Source of the DNA: CAVPTL01 sp963708725
Lineage (GTDB): Bacteria > Actinomycetota > Thermoleophilia > Gaiellales > JAICJC01
Direction: 5' to 3'
Length of the DNA: 64,000 nucleotides
Assembly: GCA_963708725.1 (NCBI GenBank)
Contig: CAVPTL010000020.1
Coordinates: forward strand, 1 to 64,000
The position numbers and the translations under genes are program-made. Positions 51,034 to 58,742 of the stretch are shown piece after piece. The stretch's first letter is position 1. Each line of letters opens with the position of its first letter. Below the pieces are notes generated by a model. It made no database searches, was not told where the DNA came from, and worked only from the letters and a program-made list of their open reading frames with translations.

Positions 51034-52200
51034 TCAGCCGACGCGCAGGTGTTGCTCGATCCGCCCGACCGCCTCACGCAGACGCTCGTCGGCGAGCGTC
51101 AGCGAGAGCCGCACGTAGCCCTCGCCGTTGGGGCCGTACGCCGATCCCGGCGACACCACCACGGCCGCCTGGTCGAGCACCAGCTCGGCAAACGACACCG
51201 ACGTGTGACCCTCAGGCACCGGCACCCAGACGTAGATCGTGCCCTTGGGCGGCGGTACATCGATCCCAACCGCCGCGAGGGCTTCGATCACCAGGTCGCG
51301 CCGGCGGCGGTAGATCTGGCGCATCTCCTCGACGAAGTCCTGGGGGCCTTCGAGCATCGGCACCGCGGCCATCTGGATGGCCTCGAACATGCCGGAGTCG
51401 ATGTTGGTCTTGAGCTGCCACAGCGCGGCGATCATCTCGGCATTTCCCACCGCGGCTCCGACCCTCCACCCGGTCATGTTGTAGGCCTTCGACAGTGAGA
51501 ACATCTCGATTCCCGCGTCCTTGGCGCCCGGAGTCTCGAGAAAGCTGGGGGCGACGTATCCGTCGAATGTCAGCTCGGAGTAGGCGTTGTCGTGCACGAT
51601 CGGAACACCGCGGTCGAGGCCAAAGCGCGTCAGTCGTTGGAAGAAGTCGTCCTCGATCACCGCCCCGGTCGGGTTGTTCGGGTAGTTGCAGAACAGCAGG
51701 TTGGCGCGATCAGAAACGGCCGCGGGGATTGACTCGAGGTCGGGCTGAAACCGATTTTCGGCCGTGAGCGGCATCAGTACAGGTTCGCCACCGGCGAGCA
51801 TCGTGGATCCCGTGTACACGGGGTAGCCGGGGTCGGCGGCCAGACAGACGTCGCCGGGGTCGAGCATCGACCAGCACACGTGGGCGACGCCCTCCTTGCC
51901 GCCGAGCAGCGGCAGCACCTCGGTATCGGGGTCGAGTTCGACACCGAACCGGCGCTGGTAGAACGTGGCCACCGCCTCGCGGAAACGGGCTCGGCCGCGA
52001 TTCGAGGGGTACTGATGGGTGTCGGCCAGCGCCACCTGCCGCTGGGCCTCGATGACGACGGTGTCGGGCGTGGGCAGGTCGGGATCACCGATGCCGAGTG
52101 AGATCACGTCGATGCCGGCGGCCCTGCGCTCGGAGATCTTTCGCTCCAGCTCGGCGAACAGGTAGGGCGGCAGATCGGTCACGCGCCTGGCAACTCGCAT
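51034..52200 (-). CDS. dapL: LL-diaminopimelate aminotransferase-like enzyme
   Basis: A 388-residue PLP-dependent class I/II aminotransferase. The N-terminus VTDLPPYLFAELERKISERR and ISLGIGDPDLPTPD match the DapL branch, which makes LL-diaminopimelate directly from tetrahydrodipicolinate. The PLP lysine is in SLSKAYNMTGWRVG, the NPT motif in NYPNNPTGAV, and the Arg for the carboxylate near the C-terminus (YVRLSLTL). Its ATG overlaps the dapF stop (TGATG), so lysine-pathway coupling supports the DapL call over other aminotransferases. Confidence 0.88.
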   Translation of the reverse strand: MRVARRVTDLPPYLFAELERKISERRAAGIDVISLGIGDPDLPTPDTVVIEAQRQVALADTHQYPSNRGRARFREAVATFYQRRFGVELDPDTEVLPLLGGKEGVAHVCWSMLDPGDVCLAADPGYPVYTGSTMLAGGEPVLMPLTAENRFQPDLESIPAAVSDRANLLFCNYPNNPTGAVIEDDFFQRLTRFGLDRGVPIVHDNAYSELTFDGYVAPSFLETPGAKDAGIEMFSLSKAYNMTGWRVGAAVGNAEMIAALWQLKTNIDSGMFEAIQMAAVPMLEGPQDFVEEMRQIYRRRRDLVIEALAAVGIDVPPPKGTIYVWVPVPEGHTSVSFAELVLDQAAVVVSPGSAYGPNGEGYVRLSLTLADERLREAVGRIEQHLRVG

Positions 52201-53003
52201 CACACACCCTCCAGACCGGCGATGAACACCGGGTCGAACGTCCCTGTGAGCACCGGCTCCACCGGCCCGGTCATGCGAATGTTCAACTGCGCGTCGATCT
52301 CGATCACCAGCGTGCCTCCATCGGTATGTACCGTCACCGGACTGGCGACGTCGCCGGCGGTCACCGCTGCCACCGCCGCCGCGGTCGAACCGCTTCCAGA
52401 CGAGAGCGTCTCCCCCGCGCCGCGCTCCCACACCCGCATCCGAATCGCGTTTGGCCCCAGCGGTCGATAGAACTCGACGTTGGTGCGGTTGGGGAACCAG
52501 GCGTGGTGCTCGATCGGCGGCCCCAGCACCGCCAGATCGAGATCCTCGATCTCGTCGCTTCGCTGCACACAGTGCGGATTACCCACGTTGACGAATGTGT
52601 AGGCCGGCGCCGGACCACTGCCGGCACCCGGCACGTGGTCGTCGCCGGAGAGCGCGGCACGGCCCGCGTCGATCGTGACCGACGTACCGTCGATCGTGCC
52701 GTTGACGATGCCCTTGACCGTCTCGATGGTCACCTCGGTCAGGTCGTCGCGGCGGCACAGGTAGGCGACCGCGATCCTGCTGCCGTTCCCGGAGAACTCG
52801 GCCTGCCCACCGTCGGGGTTGTAGATGCGCACCCGGGCGTGCGCCACCGCCGAGGGCAGGATCTCCAGGATCCCGTCCGACCCCGCTCCGAAGTCGGGGT
52901 GGCAGATGCTGCGCACGTCGGCCTCGGGAATTCCGCCCTCCTGGCCCACGCCCTCCAATACCAGATAGGCGTTTCCGACGGCCTGGAACTTCTCAAATCG
53001 CAT
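52200..53003 (-). CDS. dapF: Diaminopimelate epimerase-like protein with both catalytic Cys replaced
   Basis: A 267-residue protein of the DapF fold, which in other bacteria converts LL- to meso-diaminopimelate for cell wall and lysine. Conserved segments include FGAGSDGILEI, YNPDGGQAEF, VNVGNPHCV and VWERGAGETL. Both catalytic cysteines are changed: FSGNG (Ser71) instead of CGNG, and SSGSG (Ser202) instead of ACGTG. The N-terminal GNDF is GNAY. I checked both codons in the DNA (TCC and TCT). It may be a divergent epimerase, an inactive relative, or have another role. ATG 53003 (MRFEKFQ) is preferred to ATG 53024. Confidence 0.85.
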   Translation of the reverse strand: MRFEKFQAVGNAYLVLEGVGQEGGIPEADVRSICHPDFGAGSDGILEILPSAVAHARVRIYNPDGGQAEFSGNGSRIAVAYLCRRDDLTEVTIETVKGIVNGTIDGTSVTIDAGRAALSGDDHVPGAGSGPAPAYTFVNVGNPHCVQRSDEIEDLDLAVLGPPIEHHAWFPNRTNVEFYRPLGPNAIRMRVWERGAGETLSSGSGSTAAAVAAVTAGDVASPVTVHTDGGTLVIEIDAQLNIRMTGPVEPVLTGTFDPVFIAGLEGV

Positions 53004-53027
53004 GACGGCGGAGGATACCTTCAACCG

Positions 53028-53429
53028 TCAGCTCTGGAACAACGAGCCGACGACGATCACGGCGCCGAGAACGGCACACACGATCGCACAACCGATCACG
53101 ATCGGCCAGGTCGTCGGGATTCCGGCCACCAGCACCACCCCGGCCACCAGCGCCACGATGATCAGCGGCACCCGGTTGACGGGGTGCGGGCGCAGCTGCA
53201 TCACGTGGCGCCCCGCGCGGTCGGCCAGCACCAGGGCCGACGCGAGCGTGCCGAGCAGGAGTGCGGCCACGATGATTGGTGCCGTCACCCGCTCCTGCCA
53301 CAGGATCACCTGCTTGCTGGCCGTTCCCACCAGCGCGGAGACCACCAGCGCGATCGGTGCGCAGGCAACCACGATCACGAAGGCGTCGCGGGCCTCTCGC
53401 ACCGCATCGCTCTCGCGCCGCTGGGTCAC
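53028..53429 (-). CDS. Small membrane protein, 133 aa
   Basis: A 133-residue protein with four hydrophobic helices (about 18-36, 49-68, 85-103 and 108-128). No family was recognised. Its start overlaps the end of miaA by 4 bases and it ends 24 bases before dapF, so it is an operon member between tRNA modification and lysine genes. The function is unknown. Confidence 0.65.
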   Translation of the reverse strand: MTQRRESDAVREARDAFVIVVACAPIALVVSALVGTASKQVILWQERVTAPIIVAALLLGTLASALVLADRAGRHVMQLRPHPVNRVPLIIVALVAGVVLVAGIPTTWPIVIGCAIVCAVLGAVIVVGSLFQS

Positions 53430-54328
53430 AGCAGTCGCTCCACCCGGTCGCAGACCGACCCGGGGTCAGCCGCGGCGTCGACGATCCGAACGCCTGCGAT
53501 CCGGCGCATCCAGGTGCGCTGCCGCTTTGCGTACTGCCGGGTGCGAAGCACGAGCCGCCGGATCGCCTCCTCGCGATCGATGTCGCCGTCGAGCACCGCG
53601 GTCACGTCCTGCAGGCCATGGATGCGCGCGGCCGTCTGCGAGAACGCGTGGGCGGCCCGTGCTGCTTGCACCTCCTCGACGACTCCGGCGTCGAACATCG
53701 CCCGGGTGCGGGACTCGATCCGCCGGTCGCCGAGTTGGCGATCGAGCTCCAGCCCCACGATCACCGTCGGAACCCGCGGAGGGGACTTCCACAGGCTGTC
53801 GTCGGAGGGCGCGAGGCTGGTACCGGCCGCGTGCAGCTCGAGGCCGCGGACCACCCGGCGACGATCGTTTGCATGCACGGCGCCGGCCGCCACCGGATCG
53901 AGCTGCTTCAGTTGTTGGTAGGCAGCCTGCGGATCGCGGTCATACAGCGCCGTGAACCGCTCGCGCTCACCCGCATCCGGTTGGGGACGAGGCTTGAGTT
54001 CGGCCACCGCCGCGCGCAGGTAGAGGCCGCTTCCCCCGACCAGGATCACCCGCCGCTTGCGCGCGGTCACCTCGTCAACCGCGGAATGGGCGAGCCGTCC
54101 GAACTCCGCCACCGATCCGGCGTGCTCGAGCGGCCACACGCCGACGAGGTGGTGCGGCACGGCCGCCAGCTCGTCCGGTGTCGGCTGGTTGGTGAGGATG
54201 GGAAGCCCGCGGTAGACCTGCATCGCGTCGCACGAGACGATCTCGGCGTCGAGCCGGCGGGCGAGTTCGAGCGCCACCGCACTTTTGCCCGCGGCGGTGG
54301 GGCCGAAGATCGCGACCGCCGACGACAC
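53426..54328 (-). CDS. miaA: tRNA dimethylallyltransferase MiaA
   Basis: Adds a dimethylallyl group to A37 of tRNAs that read UNN codons. It has 300 residues. The P-loop is IFGPTAAGKSAVALEL, followed by AEIVSCDAMQVYRGL, the DMAPP/tRNA-binding VGGSGLYLRAAV, and the C-terminal RQYAKRQRTWMRR that contacts tRNA. miaB, which acts on the product, lies directly upstream (2-base gap). Confidence 0.95.
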   Translation of the reverse strand: MSSAVAIFGPTAAGKSAVALELARRLDAEIVSCDAMQVYRGLPILTNQPTPDELAAVPHHLVGVWPLEHAGSVAEFGRLAHSAVDEVTARKRRVILVGGSGLYLRAAVAELKPRPQPDAGERERFTALYDRDPQAAYQQLKQLDPVAAGAVHANDRRRVVRGLELHAAGTSLAPSDDSLWKSPPRVPTVIVGLELDRQLGDRRIESRTRAMFDAGVVEEVQAARAAHAFSQTAARIHGLQDVTAVLDGDIDREEAIRRLVLRTRQYAKRQRTWMRRIAGVRIVDAAADPGSVCDRVERLL

Positions 54329-54330
54329 GC

Positions 54331-55647
54331 TCAGGCCGCGGTTGACCGCCGACGCCCCGCCAGCGTCTGGCTCGTCGACGAGTCGATGATCACCTCCACC
54401 ACCTCACCGGGGCTTCCGGCGCCGTGGAAGTTGACCGCCTTGTTTCCTCGCGATCGTCCCCGCAGCACCGCGGGGTCGGTGCGGCTGGGGCCCTCGACCA
54501 GCACTTCCTGGACCGTGCCCTCGAGCTCGCGATTTCGCCGTGCGGCGTGCGACTGCACCAGGTCCACCAGCCGCTGGATCCGCTCCTTCTTGACCGGTTC
54601 GGGCACCTGGTCCTCCATCTTGGCAGCCTCGGTGCCTCGCCGGGGAGAGAACACGAACGTGAATGCGTGGTCGTAGCCCACCTGGTCATACAGCGACAGT
54701 GTGTCTTCGAACTCGGCGTCGGTCTCGCCCGGGAATCCCACGATGATGTCGGTGGTCAGAGCGATTGCGGGAATCGCGGCGCGCACGTCTGCCACCACCT
54801 GGAGGTACCGCTCACGCGAGTACGTTCGCCGCATCGCCTTCAGCACGCGGGTCGAGCCCGATTGCACGGGGAGATGCAGCTGCTCACAGACCGCGTCGCA
54901 CTCCGCCATGGCGGCGATCACGTCCGCCCGCATGTCCTTGGGATGTGGGCTGGTATACCGGATCCGGCCGATGCCTTCGACCGCGTCGAGATCACGCAGA
55001 AGCTGGGCAAAGTTGGTGGCCACCTGCGGGCGCAGATCCCGCCCGTAGGCGTTGACGTTCTGACCCAGCAGGGTCAGCTCGATGACACCGTCGGCGGCCA
55101 GCGCGGTGGCCTCGGCAACCAACTCGTCGGGGTGGCGGCTGCGCTCGCGGCCGCGCACGCTGGGGACGATGCAGTACGCGCAGTTGCAGTTGCATCCGGT
55201 CGAGATCTGGAGCCATGCCTGGTGTTCGCGGTCGCGTTTCAGCGGGAGCGATCCGGCGAAGTTGTCGAATGTCGAGAAGTGTCCACGCGGGAACGCGCCA
55301 CCGGCCGTGATGTACTCGCCCAGCCGGTGGATGTTCCCCGGCCCGAAGGCGAAGTCCACGAACGGGAACTCCTCGAACAGCGAGTCCTTCATCGACTCAG
55401 ACCAACACCCTCCCACCACGATCAGCTTGTCGGGATCGCGCAGCTTGGCCCCGCGGGCATTCATCAGGTGCTGTATCAGCCGCTCATCGGCCTTCTCACG
55501 GATCGTGCAGGTGTTGAACACCAGGACATCCGCCTCGTCACTGGAGACCGCCTCGCCGAGTCCTGACGACTCCAGGAGGCCTTTGATCCGCTCCGAGTCG
55601 TGCACGTTCATCTGGCAGCCGAAGGTCGTGACCGAGTACGTTCGCAT
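54331..55647 (-). CDS. miaB: tRNA methylthiotransferase MiaB
   Basis: A radical-SAM enzyme that methylthiolates i6A37 to ms2i6A37. It has 438 residues. The N-terminal UPF0004 domain carries the three ligands of the auxiliary cluster (FGCQMNVHDS, FNTCTIREKA, VGGCWSESM). The radical-SAM CxxxCxxC is in STGCNCNCAYCIVPSVRGRE, and a TRAM domain closes the chain. ATG 55647 is chosen over the adjacent in-frame GTG 55650. It is followed by miaA, its pathway partner. Confidence 0.95.
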   Translation of the reverse strand: MRTYSVTTFGCQMNVHDSERIKGLLESSGLGEAVSSDEADVLVFNTCTIREKADERLIQHLMNARGAKLRDPDKLIVVGGCWSESMKDSLFEEFPFVDFAFGPGNIHRLGEYITAGGAFPRGHFSTFDNFAGSLPLKRDREHQAWLQISTGCNCNCAYCIVPSVRGRERSRHPDELVAEATALAADGVIELTLLGQNVNAYGRDLRPQVATNFAQLLRDLDAVEGIGRIRYTSPHPKDMRADVIAAMAECDAVCEQLHLPVQSGSTRVLKAMRRTYSRERYLQVVADVRAAIPAIALTTDIIVGFPGETDAEFEDTLSLYDQVGYDHAFTFVFSPRRGTEAAKMEDQVPEPVKKERIQRLVDLVQSHAARRNRELEGTVQEVLVEGPSRTDPAVLRGRSRGNKAVNFHGAGSPGEVVEVIIDSSTSQTLAGRRRSTAA

Positions 55648-55675
55648 CACCGCACTCTAACCCCTGCCTCGCGCC

Positions 55676-55930
55676 TCACGCACGGTGCGGCCGGGAGCGG
55701 CCGCTCAGCGCCTGCAGCGCGAGCAGCAACAGCACCGCGCCGACGATCGAACCGAACAACCCGGCCGAACCGCGCCAGCCGACGAAGTGCCCGAACAACG
55801 TCGCAAGCTCGGATCCCGCCACGCCGATCACGACCGTGACAAGCACCCCCCGGGGATGGTCGCCGGGGACGATGAGGCGCGCGATCGCACCCACGATCAG
55901 TCCCACCAGAGCTGCCCAAATGATCCACAT
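55676..55930 (-). CDS. GlsB/YeaQ/YmgE-family membrane protein
   Basis: An 84-residue protein of three helices with the pattern of the transglycosylase-associated/GlsB family: an N-terminal IIWAALVGLIVGAIARLIVPG and a Gly-rich middle helix. These small stress-linked membrane proteins have no proven biochemical role. It is a short gene just downstream of the catabolic operon (11-base gap) and upstream of miaB (28 bases). Confidence 0.85.
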   Translation of the reverse strand: MWIIWAALVGLIVGAIARLIVPGDHPRGVLVTVVIGVAGSELATLFGHFVGWRGSAGLFGSIVGAVLLLLALQALSGRSRPHRA

Positions 55931-55940
55931 GCAGGGAAGT

Positions 55941-57095
55941 TTAGAGGACGTGGCCGGCCGAAACGCCGGCTGTCTCGGGATCGATCACGATCACCGAGCG
56001 AGCGCCTTCGCCGGAACGCAGGCGGTCGAACGCCTCGTTGATCTGGGACAACTCGATCACGTGCGAGACGACCTCGCCCATCGACAGGCGGCCGTCGGCG
56101 GCCAGCCGCATCAGCGCGGGCAGCTCGTCGGCGACGTTGGCCGACCCGTAGTAGCAGCCGCGCAGGTTCTTCTCGCTGAGCAGGTCGAGGGCCGGCAGCG
56201 ACACCTCGGCGCCCTTGGGCGCGAGCCCGACCACAATGGCCGAACCCCCGGGGCGGATCATCTCCCAGGCCTCGCGGATCGTCGCCGGTAGCCCGACCAC
56301 CTCGAACGCGTAGTCCACGCCGCCGGGCGCGAGTTCGAGCACTGCGGCGACCGCGTCGACGGCCGATCCGTCGACAATGTCGGTCGCCCCCTGTCGCGCT
56401 GCGCGCGCCAGCTTCTCGGACGAGCGGTCGACGGCGATGATGCGGCCGGCACCAGCGAGCTTTGCCCCGGCGATCACCTGGAGTCCGACTCCGCCGCAGC
56501 CGATCACCGAAACCGTGTCGCCCACCCGCACCCGCGCGGTGTTGCGAACGGCTCCGACGCCGGTGACCACGCCGCAGCCGAGCAGGGCGGCCTGCCACAG
56601 TGGCAGCTCGGCGGTCAGGGGAATCGCACTGGCCGCTGGAATCACGCACCGTTCAGCGAAACACGACACGAAGTTGAAGTGCTGTACCGGGCGGCCGTCG
56701 GGGAAGCTCAGCCGCGACGTGCCATCGAGCAGCGTCCCCCGCCAGGCGAAATCGGCGGCGGTGGTACACAGATGAAACCGGCCGGCCCGACAGGTCGCGC
56801 AGTCGCGACAGGGTGGAACGAAGCAGAACGCCACCTGGTCGCCGGGAGCCACGTGGGTCACGCGCTCGCCGACGGCCTCGACCACGCCGGCGCCCTCATG
56901 ACCGAGCACGGTCGGCCAGCGGCCCTCGCCGAGATGGCCCTCGGCCAGGTGCAGATCAGAATGGCACACTCCGGCGGCTGCCACCCGGACCAGCACCTCT
57001 CCAGCCTTCGGCGGGGCGAGCAACAACGGTTCGCACACCAGCGGGGTACCGGCCTCGTGCAGCACTGCCGCAGTGATCTCGATCGGCTCGGTCAC
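55941..57095 (-). CDS. Zinc-dependent alcohol dehydrogenase, class III-like
   Basis: A 384-residue medium-chain dehydrogenase. The catalytic zinc ligands are in AGVCHSDLHLAEGH and LGHEGAGVVEAVG. The structural zinc site is C-x2-C-x2-C-x7-C in CRDCATCRAGRFHLC. The NAD site is VIGCGGVGLQVIAGAKLAGAG. The helix GCGVVTGVGAVRNTARV is typical of class III and NDMA-dependent methanol/formaldehyde-type enzymes. The start GTG 57095 overlaps the stop of the dehydratase gene (GTGA). It is the last gene of the ABC-Fae-dehydratase operon, so it may oxidise an alcohol or a formaldehyde adduct; the substrate is inferred only. Confidence 0.85.
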   Translation of the reverse strand: MTEPIEITAAVLHEAGTPLVCEPLLLAPPKAGEVLVRVAAAGVCHSDLHLAEGHLGEGRWPTVLGHEGAGVVEAVGERVTHVAPGDQVAFCFVPPCRDCATCRAGRFHLCTTAADFAWRGTLLDGTSRLSFPDGRPVQHFNFVSCFAERCVIPAASAIPLTAELPLWQAALLGCGVVTGVGAVRNTARVRVGDTVSVIGCGGVGLQVIAGAKLAGAGRIIAVDRSSEKLARAARQGATDIVDGSAVDAVAAVLELAPGGVDYAFEVVGLPATIREAWEMIRPGGSAIVVGLAPKGAEVSLPALDLLSEKNLRGCYYGSANVADELPALMRLAADGRLSMGEVVSHVIELSQINEAFDRLRSGEGARSVIVIDPETAGVSAGHVL

Positions 57096-58201
57096 GCCAC
57101 CCGCCACTGCTCGAGCCGGTCGAAGTCCGGTTCGATTCCCAGCCCGGGGCCGGGCGGCGGAGCGATCGTGCCGTCGGCCGCGATCTCGACCGGGTGCGGC
57201 AACAGCCAGTCGCGGGCGGTGGCGCTCCACTCCGGCGGGTCGAACGGCACCTCGAGGAAGGGGGCCGACGAGAACGCGAGTGCCGCGTGGAGGTTCGCCA
57301 CCAGGCCGTAGCCGTTCGACCAGGTATGTGGCGACCACGACCTGCGGTGCAGATCGGCCAGCGCCGACACGCGGCGGCAGCCGCCGATCCCGCCGGCCAG
57401 AACCACATCGGTCTGGATCACGTCCACCCCGCCACGCACGATCAGGTCGCGAGCCTCGTGCGCCTGGCGCACCATCTCCCCGGCCGCCAGACGGATGTCG
57501 GTGCGGCGACGCAGCGCGGCATAGCCGTCGAGGTCGTCGGTTGCCAGTGGCTCCTCGAGCCAGTAGACGTCCAGCGCCTGGAGCTCACGGGCACACTGCG
57601 CGGCCTCCGCGACGTCCCACCGCGGGCGGACATCACCGGGCATCCGCCATCCCTGATTTGCGTCGGCCATGATCGCCATGCCGTTGCCGACCGCGTCGCG
57701 CACCGCGGCCACCGCCTCGATATCGGTGCGCCAGTCCCCCAGTCCGAACCGCAACTTGATCGCGCCGATGCCGGCGTCGCGCAGTGCCACTGCTCGCCTG
57801 GCGCGCTCGCCCACCGGCACCATGTGCGCTGCCGAGGCGTAGGCCGCGATTCGCTCGGAGCGGCCTCCCAGAACGCGCCACAGTGGTTGGTCAAGCGCGC
57901 GGCCGACGATGTCCCACACCGCGACCTCGAGCGTCCACGGGCGCCCACCGTGGAAATCTGCGGTCTCGCACAGCTCGCGCACGAGCTCTGTGCGAAACGG
58001 GTCAACACCGATCACGAGCTGCTCGAGGAGTGCCACGTCGGGCAGCGCGTCACCGCTGGCGTGGCCGGTCACCCCGTCATCGGTGGTGACCGAAACGATG
58101 GTCGCTTCCTGGAACCGGCGCGGCTCTGGATCCCACGCCGCGCTCAGGGGCGGGTCGATCGGATGGCGATACGTGCGCGTTTCGACTGAGGAGATCCGCA
58201 C
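57092..58201 (-). CDS. Enolase-superfamily sugar-acid dehydratase/racemase (MR/MLE)
   Basis: A 369-residue enzyme of the mandelate racemase/muconate lactonising group. The capping domain is N-terminal. The barrel carries AIKLRFG (Lys-x-Arg on strand 2), the three metal ligands in MADANQGW, WLEEPLATDD and AAGEMV, and the His-Asp dyad in DVIQTDVVLAGG and SPHTWSNG. The His-Asp dyad with KxR is common in acid-sugar dehydratases. The substrate may be a sugar acid imported by the upstream ABC system. It lies 4 bases downstream of the fae-like gene. Confidence 0.85.
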   Translation of the reverse strand: MRISSVETRTYRHPIDPPLSAAWDPEPRRFQEATIVSVTTDDGVTGHASGDALPDVALLEQLVIGVDPFRTELVRELCETADFHGGRPWTLEVAVWDIVGRALDQPLWRVLGGRSERIAAYASAAHMVPVGERARRAVALRDAGIGAIKLRFGLGDWRTDIEAVAAVRDAVGNGMAIMADANQGWRMPGDVRPRWDVAEAAQCARELQALDVYWLEEPLATDDLDGYAALRRRTDIRLAAGEMVRQAHEARDLIVRGGVDVIQTDVVLAGGIGGCRRVSALADLHRRSWSPHTWSNGYGLVANLHAALAFSSAPFLEVPFDPPEWSATARDWLLPHPVEIAADGTIAPPPGPGLGIEPDFDRLEQWRVA

Positions 58202-58205
58202 AGGT

Positions 58206-58733
58206 TCAGCTCGCGTCGTAGAACGCGTTGGTCGCCGTGTCTCGCAAGGCGATCAACTCGTCTATACGGGCGGTCCGGTCGCTGGCGAATGCGTCGGCGA
58301 GCGCGCGCCGGGTGGCATCGCGATTGGCCGCACGCACCGCCACCTTGTCGTCGGCGTCAGGGTCGACCCACACGGCCACGAGCAGCACCAGGTCGTCGAT
58401 CAGATCGCGGTCGATCACACCGTCGGAAACCGCATCCATCACTGCCGCCCCGATACCGAGCTGGGCCGCGCCCCAGGTGATCAGCGAGTGGGTCGGTTCG
58501 GTGGCCGTCGCCTTGTTCAGGACGATGGTCGGCGGCCGCACCGCATAGCCCGCTCCGAGGCAGCAGAGCACGGGTGCATGGCCCGGCCCCGGGACGGCGA
58601 ACGCGGTCGCCGCCGCGGCTGCTGTGGGTGAGCCGCGACGCGCGACCACGACGTTGATATGACTGCCGTTGGGCACGTCGCCCGACCAGGCTTCCCCGAT
58701 GCTGCCGTCGATGTCATCCAGTGATTCGTTCAT
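58206..58733 (-). CDS. Formaldehyde-activating-enzyme (Fae) family protein
   Basis: A 175-residue protein that matches Fae along most of its length: IGEAWSGDVPNGSHINVVV (with the catalytic His, H25), ARRGSPTAAAAATAF, RPPTIVLNKATATEPTH, GAAQLGIGAAVMDAV and DDLVLLVAVWVDPDADD. Fae condenses formaldehyde with tetrahydromethanopterin in methylotrophs and methanogens. Here it lies between an ABC transporter and a dehydratase, so it may detoxify formaldehyde released in the pathway or use a related chemistry. No tetrahydromethanopterin genes are visible in the window. Confidence 0.85.
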   Translation of the reverse strand: MNESLDDIDGSIGEAWSGDVPNGSHINVVVARRGSPTAAAAATAFAVPGPGHAPVLCCLGAGYAVRPPTIVLNKATATEPTHSLITWGAAQLGIGAAVMDAVSDGVIDRDLIDDLVLLVAVWVDPDADDKVAVRAANRDATRRALADAFASDRTARIDELIALRDTATNAFYDAS

Positions 58734-58742
58734 CGCCGCAAC

